64,000 nucleotides of DNA from Pseudomonas putida (lineage in GTDB: Bacteria > Pseudomonadota > Gammaproteobacteria > Pseudomonadales > Pseudomonadaceae), in contig NZ_SMTE01000005.1 of assembly GCF_004357765.1 (NCBI RefSeq), positions 124,001 through 188,000 on the forward strand, read 5' to 3'. Below the pieces are notes generated by a model. That model saw only the letters and a list, made by a program, of their open reading frames with translations, was not told where the DNA came from and did no database searches. Shown piece by piece: positions 8,451 to 17,007 of this stretch (positions are counted from its first letter, which is position 1; each line of letters starts with the position of its first letter). The translations under genes were made by a program, and so were the position numbers.

Positions 8451-9599
8451 ATGAGTGCCGTGATCAAAGACAACGCCCGCGACAAGACCCTGGTCAGCCT
8501 GCGTGGCCTGAACAAGCACTACGGCGATTTCACCGCCGTGGACAACCTCGACCTGGACATCCAGGATGGCGAATTCCTCACCTTCCTCGGTTCCAGCGGC
8601 TCGGGCAAGTCCACCACCCTGTCGATGCTCGCCGGTTTCGAGACGCCCAGCAGCGGCGAGATCCTGGTCGAAGGCCGCTCGTTGGTGCAGGTGCCGCCGC
8701 ACAAGCGTGATATCGGCATGGTATTCCAGCGTTACTCGCTGTTCCCGCACCTTACGGTGCGCGACAACATCGCCTTCCCCCTGGCCATCCGCAAGCTCGG
8801 CGCCGCCGAGACCAACAAGCGTGTCGATGCCATGCTCAAGTTGGTGCAACTGGAGAAGTTCGCTCACCGCAAGCCGTCGCAGATGTCCGGCGGTCAGCAA
8901 CAGCGCGTGGCAATCGCCAGGGCCTTGGTGTACGAGCCACGCATCCTGCTGATGGACGAACCGCTCGGCGCGCTGGACAAGAAGCTGCGCGAAGACCTGC
9001 AGGACGAACTGCGCCAACTGCACCGCCGCCTGGGCATCACCATCGTCTACGTGACCCACGACCAGGAAGAAGCGATGCGCCTGTCCCAACGCATCGCCAT
9101 CTTCAGTCATGGCAAGATCGTCGGCCTGGGCAGTGGCTACGACCTCTACCAAAATCCACCGAACGCTTTCGTCGCTTCGTTCCTGGGTAACTCGAATTTC
9201 CTGCGGATCAAGGCCAACAGCCACGGTGCCGGCAGCTTCGAGGGGCAGCCAGTGGCCATCCGCCTGACCCCAGGCCTCGCTGCCGAACAGCAGGCGCTGA
9301 TCATGGTTCGGCCGGAGAAAGCCCTGGCCCTGACCGCTGAGCAGGCTGCGCGCGAGCCTCTGCCTGCGGGCTGGAACGAAGTCAGTGCCAAGGTCGCAGA
9401 AGTGCTGTTCCTCGGGGAGAGCCAGACCTGTCATGTGGTGACCGCCGGAGGCACCGAACTGACGGTCAAGGCGCTGTCCGCGGCCGGTATGTCGATGCAG
9501 CCGGGGGACAATGTGAAAGTCCGCTGGGCGGTGGCCGATGCCTGTATCTATACCGAATGGGCGGAGAGTGACCTGAGCAAATCGGCGGGCGCACATTGA
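8451..9599 (+). CDS. ABC transporter ATP-binding protein (PotA-like)
   Basis: A 382-residue ATPase. Walker A GSSGSGKST lies at 47-55, signature MSGGQQQ at 145-151 and Walker B ILLMDEP at 165-171, followed by a C-terminal TOBE-type domain (residues 280 on) as in PotA. GGAG lies eight bases before the chosen ATG at 8451; an upstream in-frame extension would overlap the permease. It powers the importer encoded by the three preceding genes. Confidence 0.9.
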   Translation: MSAVIKDNARDKTLVSLRGLNKHYGDFTAVDNLDLDIQDGEFLTFLGSSGSGKSTTLSMLAGFETPSSGEILVEGRSLVQVPPHKRDIGMVFQRYSLFPHLTVRDNIAFPLAIRKLGAAETNKRVDAMLKLVQLEKFAHRKPSQMSGGQQQRVAIARALVYEPRILLMDEPLGALDKKLREDLQDELRQLHRRLGITIVYVTHDQEEAMRLSQRIAIFSHGKIVGLGSGYDLYQNPPNAFVASFLGNSNFLRIKANSHGAGSFEGQPVAIRLTPGLAAEQQALIMVRPEKALALTAEQAAREPLPAGWNEVSAKVAEVLFLGESQTCHVVTAGGTELTVKALSAAGMSMQPGDNVKVRWAVADACIYTEWAESDLSKSAGAH

Positions 9600-9637
9600 G
9601 CCGGGGCCATAGCGTCGCGGCTTGACCTCAGCGTTAG

Positions 9638-9655
9638 CTGTCACATTTCGGTCAC
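9638..9655 (+). promoter_or_regulatory. Pho box (PhoB-binding site)
   Basis: CTGTCAC-ATTT-CGGTCAC forms two 7-base direct repeats on an 11-base period, which is the PhoB box layout known from enterobacteria and pseudomonads. A TAGTCT at 9666-9671 sits ten bases downstream, where the -10 of Pho promoters is expected. The next gene, 34 bases further on, encodes a phosphate-binding-like protein, which supports phosphate-starvation control. Confidence 0.75.
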
Positions 9656-9704
9656 GCCACCGTCGTAGTCTGCCGGGCAACCCTCTGTCACAAGGTTGCC
9701 CGGC

Positions 9705-11012
9705 ATGCCTCGCGCGCTTTTCCTGTTGATTGCCTTGTTACCCGGTCTGACACTGGCCGGCCCCGCGCAACTGCGCGTACAAGGTTCCAATACCATCGGC
9801 GCCGCCCTCCTCCCGGCCTTGGCCACAGGCCTGTTACAGGCCCAACACGCCCGCGCCATCGAGCGACAACCTGGGGCGCAAGCCAATGAAACCCTGGTCA
9901 CCGCGCAAGATGCCAAGGGCGACCCACTTCGTATCGATATCGCCGCCCATGGTTCGAGCACCGGGTTTACCGCGCTCGGTCGCGGCGACGCCGACCTGGC
10001 CGCTGCTTCGCGCGCCATCAGCGACACCGAGCTTCGCCAACTGCGCGCACTGGGCGATCTGCGCGCGGCCAGCTCCGAGCAGGTCATCGGCCTCGACGGG
10101 GTAGCGGTCATCGTCCACCCGGACAATCCACTCCCGCAACTGACCACCGCACAAGTGGCACGGATCTTCGCTGGGCAGATCGACCGCTGGGAGCAACTGG
10201 GGGTGTCCAGTGGGCCCATTCACCTGTATGCCCGCGACGACCGCTCAGGCACCTTCGAGACTTTCCGGGCCCTGGTACTGGAGCCCCGCCAAGCCGAACT
10301 GGCCGCCCAGGCACAGCGCTTCGAGTCCAGCGACGAACTGGCGACGCGGGTCGCCGGCGACCGCCAGGCTATCGGCTTCACCAGCCTGGCCTCGGTGCAC
10401 GGCGCCAAGGTGCTCGCGGTCGCCGAGGGCGATGCCCCGGCCATGCTTCCTGACCGCAGCCTGATCGCCAGCGAGGATTACCCGTTGTCACGGCGGCTGT
10501 ACTTCTACCTGCCCGCCAATGCCAAGCCGCTGGCAAAGGCCTTGGTGGAGTTCGCCCAGAGCCCGGCCGGCCAGGCGATCGTCGCCGAGCAAGGCTTCGT
10601 CTCGCAGCAGATAAAGGCGCAAGCAGTACCGGCACAGGCCGACATGCCGCCGCGCTATCGCAGCCTGGCCCAGCAAGCGCAACGGCTGAGCGTCAACTTC
10701 CGCTTCCAGGAAGGCAGCGCCAGCCTCGACAACAAGGCCCTGCGCGACGTGCAGCGAGTGGTCGAGTACCTGCGCCACAACGACAAGCTGCAGAGCAAAG
10801 CCGTATTGGTCGGCTTTGGCGATCCCAAGGAAACGCCGGGCCGTGCGGCGCTGCTGTCACGCCTGCGCGCCCTTGCGGTGCGCCGCGAGCTCGCCCGTGA
10901 TGGCGTCGAAGTGCTGGAGGTGGCAGGCATGGGAGATGAATTACCGGTGGCCGGCAACGACTTGGAGCGAGGCCGCCTGCGCAATCGCCGGGTGGAGGTG
11001 TGGGTGTACTGA
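9705..11012 (+). CDS. PstS-like substrate-binding domain fused to OmpA-like C-terminal domain
   Basis: A 435-residue exported protein with signal peptide MPRALFLLIALLPGLTLAG. Residues about 20-310 resemble phosphate-binding PstS-like domains (RVQGSNTIGAALLPALA near the N-terminus, YARDDRSGTFETF, PLSRRLYFYLP). Residues about 325-435 are OmpA-like (FRFQEGSASLDNKAL, GRLRNRRVEVWVY), which in the family binds peptidoglycan. This suggests a phosphate-binding protein anchored to the cell wall. The Pho box upstream fits that role. No transport genes are linked to it. Confidence 0.8.
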   Translation: MPRALFLLIALLPGLTLAGPAQLRVQGSNTIGAALLPALATGLLQAQHARAIERQPGAQANETLVTAQDAKGDPLRIDIAAHGSSTGFTALGRGDADLAAASRAISDTELRQLRALGDLRAASSEQVIGLDGVAVIVHPDNPLPQLTTAQVARIFAGQIDRWEQLGVSSGPIHLYARDDRSGTFETFRALVLEPRQAELAAQAQRFESSDELATRVAGDRQAIGFTSLASVHGAKVLAVAEGDAPAMLPDRSLIASEDYPLSRRLYFYLPANAKPLAKALVEFAQSPAGQAIVAEQGFVSQQIKAQAVPAQADMPPRYRSLAQQAQRLSVNFRFQEGSASLDNKALRDVQRVVEYLRHNDKLQSKAVLVGFGDPKETPGRAALLSRLRALAVRRELARDGVEVLEVAGMGDELPVAGNDLERGRLRNRRVEVWVY

Positions 11013-11095
11013 AGCAAAAACTTGTAACACCCCAACATTCGGCGTCACCGGCAAAAGGGTCTAGGCTCAGAGTCATGTGATACCGGGCCCCTCTG

Positions 11096-11138
11096 ACGGC
11101 TGCCAAGCCGTGATGTCGGATCACTGTTGCCATGCAAC
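11096..11138 (+). promoter_or_regulatory. Consecutive small hairpins in the TerC leader
   Basis: Three short perfect stems lie in tandem before the terC-like start: ACGGCT/AGCCGT (11096-11111), GTGAT/ATCAC (11110-11124, sharing two bases with the first) and GTTGC/GCAAC (11126-11138). The ribosome-binding site follows at 11151. TerC/Alx genes in other bacteria are controlled by yybP-ykoY manganese riboswitches, but I do not see that consensus here. A regulatory leader is therefore only a possibility. Confidence 0.35.
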
Positions 11139-11160
11139 GTCGATCATTCAGGAGGGGCTC

Positions 11161-12168
11161 ATGATGGCTCTGCAGACATTCCTCACCACGCCATTTCTCG
11201 GTACCAGCACCTGGCTTTGGCTGGTCTTCATGGCCGTCGTCATCGGCCTGCTGGTGCTCGATCTCGGCGTGCTCCATCGCCAGGACCGCGAAATCGAAAT
11301 GCGCGAAAGCCTGTTGCTCTACACCGGCTACTTCAGCGTCGGCGTGCTGTTCGGGGCATGGGTCTGGTACCAGTTAGGGGCGCAGTCGGCCTTGGAGTTC
11401 TACACGGGCTTTCTGGTGGAGCAGTCTCTGTCGATGGACAACGTGTTCGTCATGGCGATGATCTTCGGCTACTTCTCCATACCCCGCCGCTACCAGCATA
11501 GAGTGCTGTTCTGGGGCATTCTCGGCGTCGTGCTGCTGCGTGCGATCATGATCGGCGTGGGTGCGGCGTTGGTGCAGCATTTTGCCTGGGTGCTGTATAT
11601 CTTCGGCGCTTTCCTGCTGTTCACCGGGATCAAGATGGCCTTCACCCACGAGGACAGCCGACCGGACCTGGCCAACAACCCGGTGATCCGCTTCGTCCGT
11701 CGGCACATGCGTGTCACCGACCAGATTCACGGTTCGCATTTCTTCGTGCGCCTCACCCCACCCGGTCACAGCAAGGCGTTGCGCCATGCAACGCCGCTGT
11801 TCCTGGCATTGGTGCTGATCGAGCTGGCCGACCTGGTATTCGCCGTCGACAGCGTACCTGCGATCTTCGCCATCACCCAGGACCCGTTCATCGTCTACAC
11901 CTCGAACATCTTCGCCATCCTTGGCCTGCGCTCGTTGTACTTCGCCCTCTCGGCATTGATGCACCGGTTCGTGTACCTCAAGTACGCGCTGGCGATGGTG
12001 TTGATCTTCATCGGATGCAAAATCTTCTACCACGGCATGGTCGGCAAGGTGCCGGCGCTGCTGTCGCTCGGGGTGACGTTCGGCTTGCTCCTCGGTGGGG
12101 TGGTGGTGTCGTTGATCAAGACGCGGGGCGAAAAAGCAGCTGCAACGAAGGTCACGGGCGAACCGTGA
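11161..12168 (+). CDS. TerC/Alx family integral membrane protein
   Basis: A 335-residue inner-membrane protein of the TerC family with about nine hydrophobic segments. Conserved acidic membrane motifs are visible: VLDLGVLHR early, EQSLSMDNVFVMAMIFGYF in the first half and ELADLVFAVDSVPAIFAIT later. AGGAGG lies just before the ATG at 11161. Family members are linked to tellurite resistance, alkaline pH response and manganese export. The protein is a standalone gene, not part of a ter cluster, so an Alx-like manganese or pH role is more likely. Confidence 0.88.
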   Translation: MMALQTFLTTPFLGTSTWLWLVFMAVVIGLLVLDLGVLHRQDREIEMRESLLLYTGYFSVGVLFGAWVWYQLGAQSALEFYTGFLVEQSLSMDNVFVMAMIFGYFSIPRRYQHRVLFWGILGVVLLRAIMIGVGAALVQHFAWVLYIFGAFLLFTGIKMAFTHEDSRPDLANNPVIRFVRRHMRVTDQIHGSHFFVRLTPPGHSKALRHATPLFLALVLIELADLVFAVDSVPAIFAITQDPFIVYTSNIFAILGLRSLYFALSALMHRFVYLKYALAMVLIFIGCKIFYHGMVGKVPALLSLGVTFGLLLGGVVVSLIKTRGEKAAATKVTGEP

Positions 12169-12216
12169 ACAGTTACGGCAAATCACATCCCAAGGTCATG
12201 GATGCGATCATCGCCG

Positions 12217-12253
12217 GGCGCGGTACTGCTACGAAAGACGCAGTACCAGCGCC
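12217..12253 (+). terminator. Terminator-like hairpin after terC-like gene
   Basis: GGCGC-GGTACTGC at 12217-12229 pairs with GCAGTACC-a-GCGCC at 12240-12253, a 13-base-pair stem with one bulged A and a ten-base loop. It lies 49 bases after the terC-like stop codon. Confidence 0.6.
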
Positions 12254-12305
12254 AACGTAGCGCCTGAGGCAAATCAAACAGGGCAGTCATTGGAGACCTA
12301 GATCT

Positions 12306-12521
12306 TTACTTGAACTTGAAGAGGGCCCATACCGCCACCATCAAGAAGAATCCGGACACGCTTAGCCAAGCCGAGACGATCAACCTACGCTTGACCTGAC
12401 GCGGAAAAGCGCCCCCATGCCGCTGCCCGGGCACCTGTGCCGAACGTGATGATGGGCAGTGCCGACACGGGTGTTTGACGCCAGGACGAAATGAGCAAGC
12501 TGATGAGCGTGCTAGCCACAA
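12306..12521 (-). CDS. Possible small membrane protein (doubtful)
   Basis: A 71-codon open frame whose last 25 residues form a credible single membrane helix flanked by basic residues (VKRRLIVSAWLSVSG ... VWALFKFK). The first 40 residues are Cys/Pro/Arg-rich and look non-coding, so the real start may be an internal GTG near residue 30, or the frame may be a gene remnant. No clear ribosome-binding site was found. Function unknown. Confidence 0.3.
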   Translation of the reverse strand: MWLARSSACSFRPGVKHPCRHCPSSRSAQVPGQRHGGAFPRQVKRRLIVSAWLSVSGFFLMVAVWALFKFK

Positions 12522-12570
12522 GGCAGCCCAGGATTTGGTGGTGGACCTGAAAACACAATGACTCCGCCGC

Positions 12571-12596
12571 GACCTCTTCGCCGACCCGAAGAGGTC
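12571..12596 (-). terminator. Terminator-like hairpin after the acyl-CoA dehydrogenase gene
   Basis: GACCTCTTCG at 12571-12580 pairs perfectly with CGAAGAGGTC at 12587-12596 around a six-base loop. It lies 15 bases beyond the stop of the minus-strand dehydrogenase gene. There is no U-run. Confidence 0.6.
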
Positions 12597-12610
12597 GAGA
12601 CGGCTTTGGC

Positions 12611-13840
12611 TTACCTACCGCTATGCAACATCTCCGCCGGCACATACTTGCCGATCTCATACTTGCCAATCGCCGCCCGGTGCACTTCATCGGGCCCATC
12701 GGCCAAACGCAGGGTACGCTGCATCGCGTACATGTAGGCCAGCGGGAAATCCCCACTGACCCCTGCCCCGCCATGCAACTGGATCGCCCGATCGATCACC
12801 TTCAATGCCACGTTCGGCGCCACCACCTTGATCTGAGCGATTTCACTGCGTGCCACCTTGTTGCCAACGGTGTCCATCATGTACGCGGCCTTGAGGGTCA
12901 ACAGCCGGGCCATGTCGATCTCCATGCGCGAGTCAGCGATTTTGTCGACGTTACCGCCGAGCCGCGCCAATGGGCGGCCGAAGGCGGTGCGTGCGACGGC
13001 GCGCTTGCACATCAGCTCCAGCGCACGTTCGGCCATGCCGATCGAACGCATGCAATGGTGGATGCGCCCAGGCCCGAGGCGCCCCTGGGCGATCTCGAAG
13101 CCACGGCCTTCACCGAGAATCACGTTTTCGTAAGGCACACGCACGTTCTCGAACAGCACTTCGGCATGCCCATGGGGCGCGTCGTCGTAGCCGAAGACCG
13201 GCAGTGGCCGAACGATTTTCACCCCCGGTGCGTCGGTCGGCACCAGTACCATCGAGTGCTGTTGATGGCGTGGCGCCTGGGGATCGGACAGGCCCATGAA
13301 GATCATGATCTTGCAGCGCGGGTCGCACGCCCCGGACGTCCACCACTTGCGGCCGTTGATGACCCATTCGTCACCGTCACGGATCGCGGTAGCAGCCATG
13401 TTGGTGGCATCCGAGGAGGCAACCTCCGGCTCGGTCATGGCGAACGCCGATCGGATCTCGCCGCGCAACAACGGCTCCAGCCACTGGCGCTTTTGCGCTT
13501 CGCTGCCATAACGCACCAACACCTCCATGTTGCCGGTGTCCGGCGCCGAACAGTTGAACGGTTCCGGCCCGAGCAATGAACGTCCCATGATCTCGGCCAA
13601 CGGCGCATATTCCAGGTTGCTCAGCCCGGCACCATACTCCGAGTCGGGCAGGAACAGGTTCCACAGGCCCTCGGCCTGCGCCTTGGCCTTGAGCGTCTCC
13701 ATGATCGCGGTGGGTTGCCAGCGGTCACCCTCGGCAACCTGACGTTCGAACACCGGCTCGGCGGGGTAGACATGGGTATCCATGAACGCACTGACGCGTT
13801 CGCGCAGAGCCTGGACCTTGGGCGAATAGGCGAAATCCAT
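12611..13840 (-). CDS. Acyl-CoA dehydrogenase (ACAD10/11-like)
   Basis: A 409-residue flavoenzyme that would introduce the alpha-beta double bond in an acyl-CoA. The N-terminal helical domain, the [15 protein letters not shown] flavin segment and [14 protein letters not shown] in the middle domain are visible. The C-terminal signature [19 protein letters not shown] is typical of the ACAD10/11 branch. The ATG at 13840 has GAAGGTAG upstream. It is divergent from a LysR gene at 13978 that probably controls it. The substrate chain length is unknown. Confidence 0.88.
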   Translation of the reverse strand: MDFAYSPKVQALRERVSAFMDTHVYPAEPVFERQVAEGDRWQPTAIMETLKAKAQAEGLWNLFLPDSEYGAGLSNLEYAPLAEIMGRSLLGPEPFNCSAPDTGNMEVLVRYGSEAQKRQWLEPLLRGEIRSAFAMTEPEVASSDATNMAATAIRDGDEWVINGRKWWTSGACDPRCKIMIFMGLSDPQAPRHQQHSMVLVPTDAPGVKIVRPLPVFGYDDAPHGHAEVLFENVRVPYENVILGEGRGFEIAQGRLGPGRIHHCMRSIGMAERALELMCKRAVARTAFGRPLARLGGNVDKIADSRMEIDMARLLTLKAAYMMDTVGNKVARSEIAQIKVVAPNVALKVIDRAIQLHGGAGVSGDFPLAYMYAMQRTLRLADGPDEVHRAAIGKYEIGKYVPAEMLHSGR

Positions 13841-13930
13841 CGGGGCTACCTTCACGATTCGAAAACTTGGGCTGAGCCTAGAACAGCCGGACGTCATCCA
13901 CCTAGTCTATTTTCTGCGTGTATTAACATT

Positions 13931-13945
13931 CATAACCGATATATG
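13931..13945. promoter_or_regulatory. LysR-box-like inverted repeat
   Basis: CATA-N7-TATG (13931-13945) is a dyad in the 137-base divergent region between the acyl-CoA dehydrogenase and lysR-type genes, about 35 bases before the regulator start. The size and symmetry fit a T-N11-A LysR site, suggesting autoregulation and control of the dehydrogenase. Confidence 0.4.
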
Positions 13946-13977
13946 ATCGACCGATAACACCAATAAGAGTCACGCCC

Positions 13978-14907
13978 ATGAACCTCAGCAAGGTCGATCT
14001 GAACCTGTTCATCGTCTTCGATGCGATCTACACCGAAGCCAACCTGACCCGCGCCGGGCAGATCGTCGGCATCACCCAACCGGCAGTTTCCAACGCGCTG
14101 TCACGGCTACGGGATACCTTCAATGACCCGCTGTTCGTGCGCACGGCACAAGGTATGGTGCCCACCCCCATGGCGCAGAACATCATCGGCCCGGTACGCA
14201 ACGCCCTGGCACTGTTGCGCACATCGGTCCAGGAAAGCCGCATCTTCAACCCACAGCAGGCCAACAAGACCTTCCGCATCAGCATGACCGACCTCACCGA
14301 GGCTGTGGTGCTGCCGCCACTGTTCCAGCGCCTGCGTCGCCTGGCGCCCACGGTGATGATCGAGAGCTTCCTCTGCAAGCGCCGTGAGACCACCAAGGAA
14401 CTCGCTGCCGGGCGCCTGGATTTCGCCGTCGATGCGCCGCTCAACACCGACCCCCAGGTCCGCCACGTCAAGCTGATGCAAGACCGCTACGTCTGCGCAT
14501 TGCGCCAGGGCCATCCGCTGGCCGACTCGCGGCTGACCCTGGAGCATTATCTGGGCATGACTCATATCCACATCTCCAGCCGCCGCAATGGCCTGGGGTA
14601 TGTCGACCTGGCGCTCGGCAAGATGGGCGTGCAACGCAAGATCGCGCTGCGCTCGCAGCATTATCTGATGGCCTCCCAGGTGCTGCAGCAGACCGATATG
14701 GTGATGACCGTGCCGGAGCGTTTCGCCCGCCGCCACCAGTTGCGCTACCAGCCACTGCCCGTGGACGTCGCCCCTTTGGAAACTCACCTCTACTGGCACG
14801 AGAGCACCGACCAGGATCCGGCCAACCGCTGGATGCGAGAACAGATCATCGAACTGTGCGAACGGGTGGTGATGGAGGAAGAGCAGAAAAGCTCACAACC
14901 GGCGTGA
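13978..14907 (+). CDS. LysR-family transcriptional regulator (NodD/LeuO-like branch)
   Basis: A 309-residue regulator. It starts MNLSKVDLNLFIVFDAI, and the HTH segment (ANLTRAG, ITQPAVSNALSRLRD, PLFVRTAQGMVPTP) is characteristic of the NodD-like LysR branch. The C-terminal half is the effector-binding domain. It is divergent from the acyl-CoA dehydrogenase, its probable target. The effector may be an acyl compound or fatty-acid breakdown intermediate, which is inference from context. Confidence 0.88.
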   Translation: MNLSKVDLNLFIVFDAIYTEANLTRAGQIVGITQPAVSNALSRLRDTFNDPLFVRTAQGMVPTPMAQNIIGPVRNALALLRTSVQESRIFNPQQANKTFRISMTDLTEAVVLPPLFQRLRRLAPTVMIESFLCKRRETTKELAAGRLDFAVDAPLNTDPQVRHVKLMQDRYVCALRQGHPLADSRLTLEHYLGMTHIHISSRRNGLGYVDLALGKMGVQRKIALRSQHYLMASQVLQQTDMVMTVPERFARRHQLRYQPLPVDVAPLETHLYWHESTDQDPANRWMREQIIELCERVVMEEEQKSSQPA

Positions 14908-15085
14908 TCGTACCCCGACTGGCGGAGGGGGTAGAACAATGTTCTCCATATGATGATTGCAGGAGAATATTTTTATCACCACGGGCGACGCAGTGGTTCT
15001 AAAGAGCGAAAAGCTTCTTCGCAGCATCTTTACCCTAAGAGGTGAAGATCGCCGATTCCATGGCGACACTGCACGGAACCGCCTT

Positions 15086-16240
15086 ATGCCAAGCGCCCCG
15101 CTCTATTTCGATTACGCCGCCACCACCCCGGTCGACGACCGGGTCATCGAGACCATGCTGGCCTGCCTCGGACGCCACGCGCACTTCGGCAACCCCGCAT
15201 CCAGTGGGCACGCCCACGGCCAAGCTGCACGCGATAGAGTGGAGCAGGCCCGACGCCAGGTCGCCGAGCGGGTAGGCGCCGATCCGCAGGCCTTGATCTG
15301 GACCTCCGGCGCCACCGAATCGAACAACCTCGCACTCAAGGGCATTGCCCAGGGCCTGGATACACCCGGGCACCTGATCACCAGCCAGCTGGAACACAAG
15401 GCGGTGCTCGATACCGTCGCCGAGCTGGAACGCCAGGGCTGGACGGTGACTCGCCTGGCGCCCGACGCCAATGGTCTGATCCAACCGGACAGGGTTGACG
15501 CGGCATTGCGCGCCGATACCCGCTTGGTGTCGTTGATGGCCGTCAACAACGAACTGGGCACTGTCACCGATTTCGCCGCCATCGGCGAGCGGGTGCGCGC
15601 CCATGGCGCGCTGTTCCACGTCGATGCCGCCCAGGCCGTCGGTAAAGTGCCGATCGACCTCAACGCCACGGCCGTGGATCTGATGTCGTTCTCGGCGCAC
15701 AAGGTCTATGGCCCCAAAGGCATCGGTGCCCTCTACGTCGGCCCGCGGGCACGGGCGCTGATGCGCGCGCAGATCCATGGCGGCGGCCACGAACAGGGCC
15801 TGCGCTCCGGCACCTTGGCTACCCACCAGATCGTCGGGATGGGCAGCGCCTTCGCCATCGCCGGCCAACCGGGTGACAACGATTACCAGCGCACCGAGCG
15901 GCTCGCCCGTAGGCTGCGCGAGGGGCTGCTGGGCCTGCCAGGGATAACGCTGAATGGCTGCCCGACGCAACGCATTCCGCACACCTTGAACCTGTGCATC
16001 GAAGCCCAGGGTTTCAACGGTGCAGCGCTTGCAGGCGAGTTGGCCCTGTCGACCACCTCGGCCTGCAACTCCGCGAGCAACGCGCCATCCCACGTGCTGT
16101 TGGCGCTGGGCCTGGATGAAGCGCGGGCGCGCCGCAGCGTGCGGGTCAGCATTGGGCGCTTCACCACCGAGAGCGAAATCGATCAGGCGATCGAGACGTT
16201 CCGCCGTGCGCTGACTATGGCCTCGACCGCCCTCTGGTAG
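15086..16240 (+). CDS. Cysteine desulfurase family PLP enzyme (IscS/NifS-like)
   Basis: A 384-residue class V aminotransferase-fold enzyme. FDYAATTPVD lies near the N-terminus, ATESNN at 77-82, PLP Lys206 in SFSAHKVYGPKG, and a catalytic-loop Cys327 in STTSACNSASNAPSH. These positions match those of E. coli IscS. It would remove sulfur from cysteine as a persulfide. No iscU, hscA, sufE or tRNA thiolation gene is adjacent. I took the ATG at 15086; the open frame continues 43 codons upstream without a convincing start. It is convergent with nfsB, eight bases apart. Confidence 0.85.
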   Translation: MPSAPLYFDYAATTPVDDRVIETMLACLGRHAHFGNPASSGHAHGQAARDRVEQARRQVAERVGADPQALIWTSGATESNNLALKGIAQGLDTPGHLITSQLEHKAVLDTVAELERQGWTVTRLAPDANGLIQPDRVDAALRADTRLVSLMAVNNELGTVTDFAAIGERVRAHGALFHVDAAQAVGKVPIDLNATAVDLMSFSAHKVYGPKGIGALYVGPRARALMRAQIHGGGHEQGLRSGTLATHQIVGMGSAFAIAGQPGDNDYQRTERLARRLREGLLGLPGITLNGCPTQRIPHTLNLCIEAQGFNGAALAGELALSTTSACNSASNAPSHVLLALGLDEARARRSVRVSIGRFTTESEIDQAIETFRRALTMASTALW

Positions 16241-16248
16241 AACGGCGT

Positions 16249-16902
16249 TTACAGGAAGGTGAACACCGTCGAAGCCGGCAGGCGCGACTTGCTCAGCTCG
16301 GCGTTGAAGTCCGACTCGCTGCGATAACCCAGGCTCAGCAGCACGACGCTGGTATAGCCCTGCTCGCGCAGGCCCAGCTCGGCATCGAGAGCCTTGCTGT
16401 CGAAGCCTTCGATCGGCGTGGCGTCCAGGCCGTGGGCGGCAGCGCCCAGCAGTGCTGTGCCCAGGGCCAGGTAGGTCTGCTTCTCCATCCAGTGCTGCAG
16501 ATCCTTGAGGTCGAAGCGATGCAGGTCGACATAGCCGCGGCGGGTCTGGTCCTGGCCGGCACGAGCCTGATCATTGCGGAAACGGCCGTCGTGCTGCTCC
16601 TGATCGAGGACTGCCGCCAGGTGCGCTTCGGTCATGTCGGTGCGGGTGCAGAAGGCGATGACATGGGATGCATCGAGGATTTTCGGCGTGTTGTAGGCGA
16701 AGCCTCCTTCCGTGGCCTTGGCCAGGCGCGCCTTGCCTTCGGCAGTGTCAGCGACCACGAAGTGCCAGGGCTGGGAGTTGACCGAGGACGGGCTGTGACG
16801 CAGTTGCTCGAGCAGGGCATCGATAGTGGCCTGAGGAATCTTGCGGGTGGCATCGTAGGCCTTGGTCGTGTAGCGGCGCTTGGCCAGGGAGACGGTATCC
16901 AT
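16249..16902 (-). CDS. nfsB: Oxygen-insensitive NAD(P)H nitroreductase (NfsB-like)
   Basis: A 217-residue FMN-dependent nitroreductase, the standard NfsB length. MDTVSLAKRRYTTKAYD and SPSSVNSQPWHFVVA provide the FMN contacts of the family, and the C-terminal GYRSESDFNAELSKSRL is typical. It reduces nitroaromatics and quinones in the cytoplasm. It is divergent from a LysR-type regulator, which is likely to control it in response to electrophiles or oxidants. Confidence 0.88.
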   Translation of the reverse strand: MDTVSLAKRRYTTKAYDATRKIPQATIDALLEQLRHSPSSVNSQPWHFVVADTAEGKARLAKATEGGFAYNTPKILDASHVIAFCTRTDMTEAHLAAVLDQEQHDGRFRNDQARAGQDQTRRGYVDLHRFDLKDLQHWMEKQTYLALGTALLGAAAHGLDATPIEGFDSKALDAELGLREQGYTSVVLLSLGYRSESDFNAELSKSRLPASTVFTFL

Positions 16903-16988
16903 GCTGCAACTCCAATAAGCGAGACGGGGAAGTGCCGCACATCTTATCTTTCCTCCAGGAAATAAAAACCTGCAGAATGCAGCAACAC

Positions 16989-17007
16989 TTTCACCGATGG
17001 AGTGAAA
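16989..17007. promoter_or_regulatory. LysR-type operator overlapping the regulator start
   Basis: TTTCAC-N7-GTGAAA is a 19-base dyad in the nfsB/lysR intergenic region. It ends directly at the regulator ATG (17008), so regulator binding would block its own expression. The operator role is inferred from symmetry and position. Confidence 0.5.

Larger units (their letters stand above)
12254..12610. other. Sparsely coded gap between TerC and the acyl-CoA dehydrogenase
   Basis: Between the terC terminator and the end of the acyl-CoA dehydrogenase gene there is no recognisable gene apart from one weak minus-strand open frame with a hydrophobic end, listed separately. The dehydrogenase terminator hairpin closes the region. 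No repeats or RNA genes were recognised. Confidence 0.5.

Noticed and set aside
7087-8454. A 455-codon plus-strand open frame over the ABC permease genes
   Set aside because: It lies in another frame of the two permeases and gives an Arg/Pro/His-rich translation typical of out-of-frame high-GC DNA.
11030-11160. yybP-ykoY manganese riboswitch before the terC-like gene
   Set aside because: The leader has small stems but not the conserved core I would expect for that RNA class; left as an unnamed leader.
12385-12774. A 129-codon minus-strand frame overlapping the acyl-CoA dehydrogenase end
   Set aside because: It is out of frame with the dehydrogenase and Arg/Ser/Pro-rich; the terminator hairpin lies inside it.
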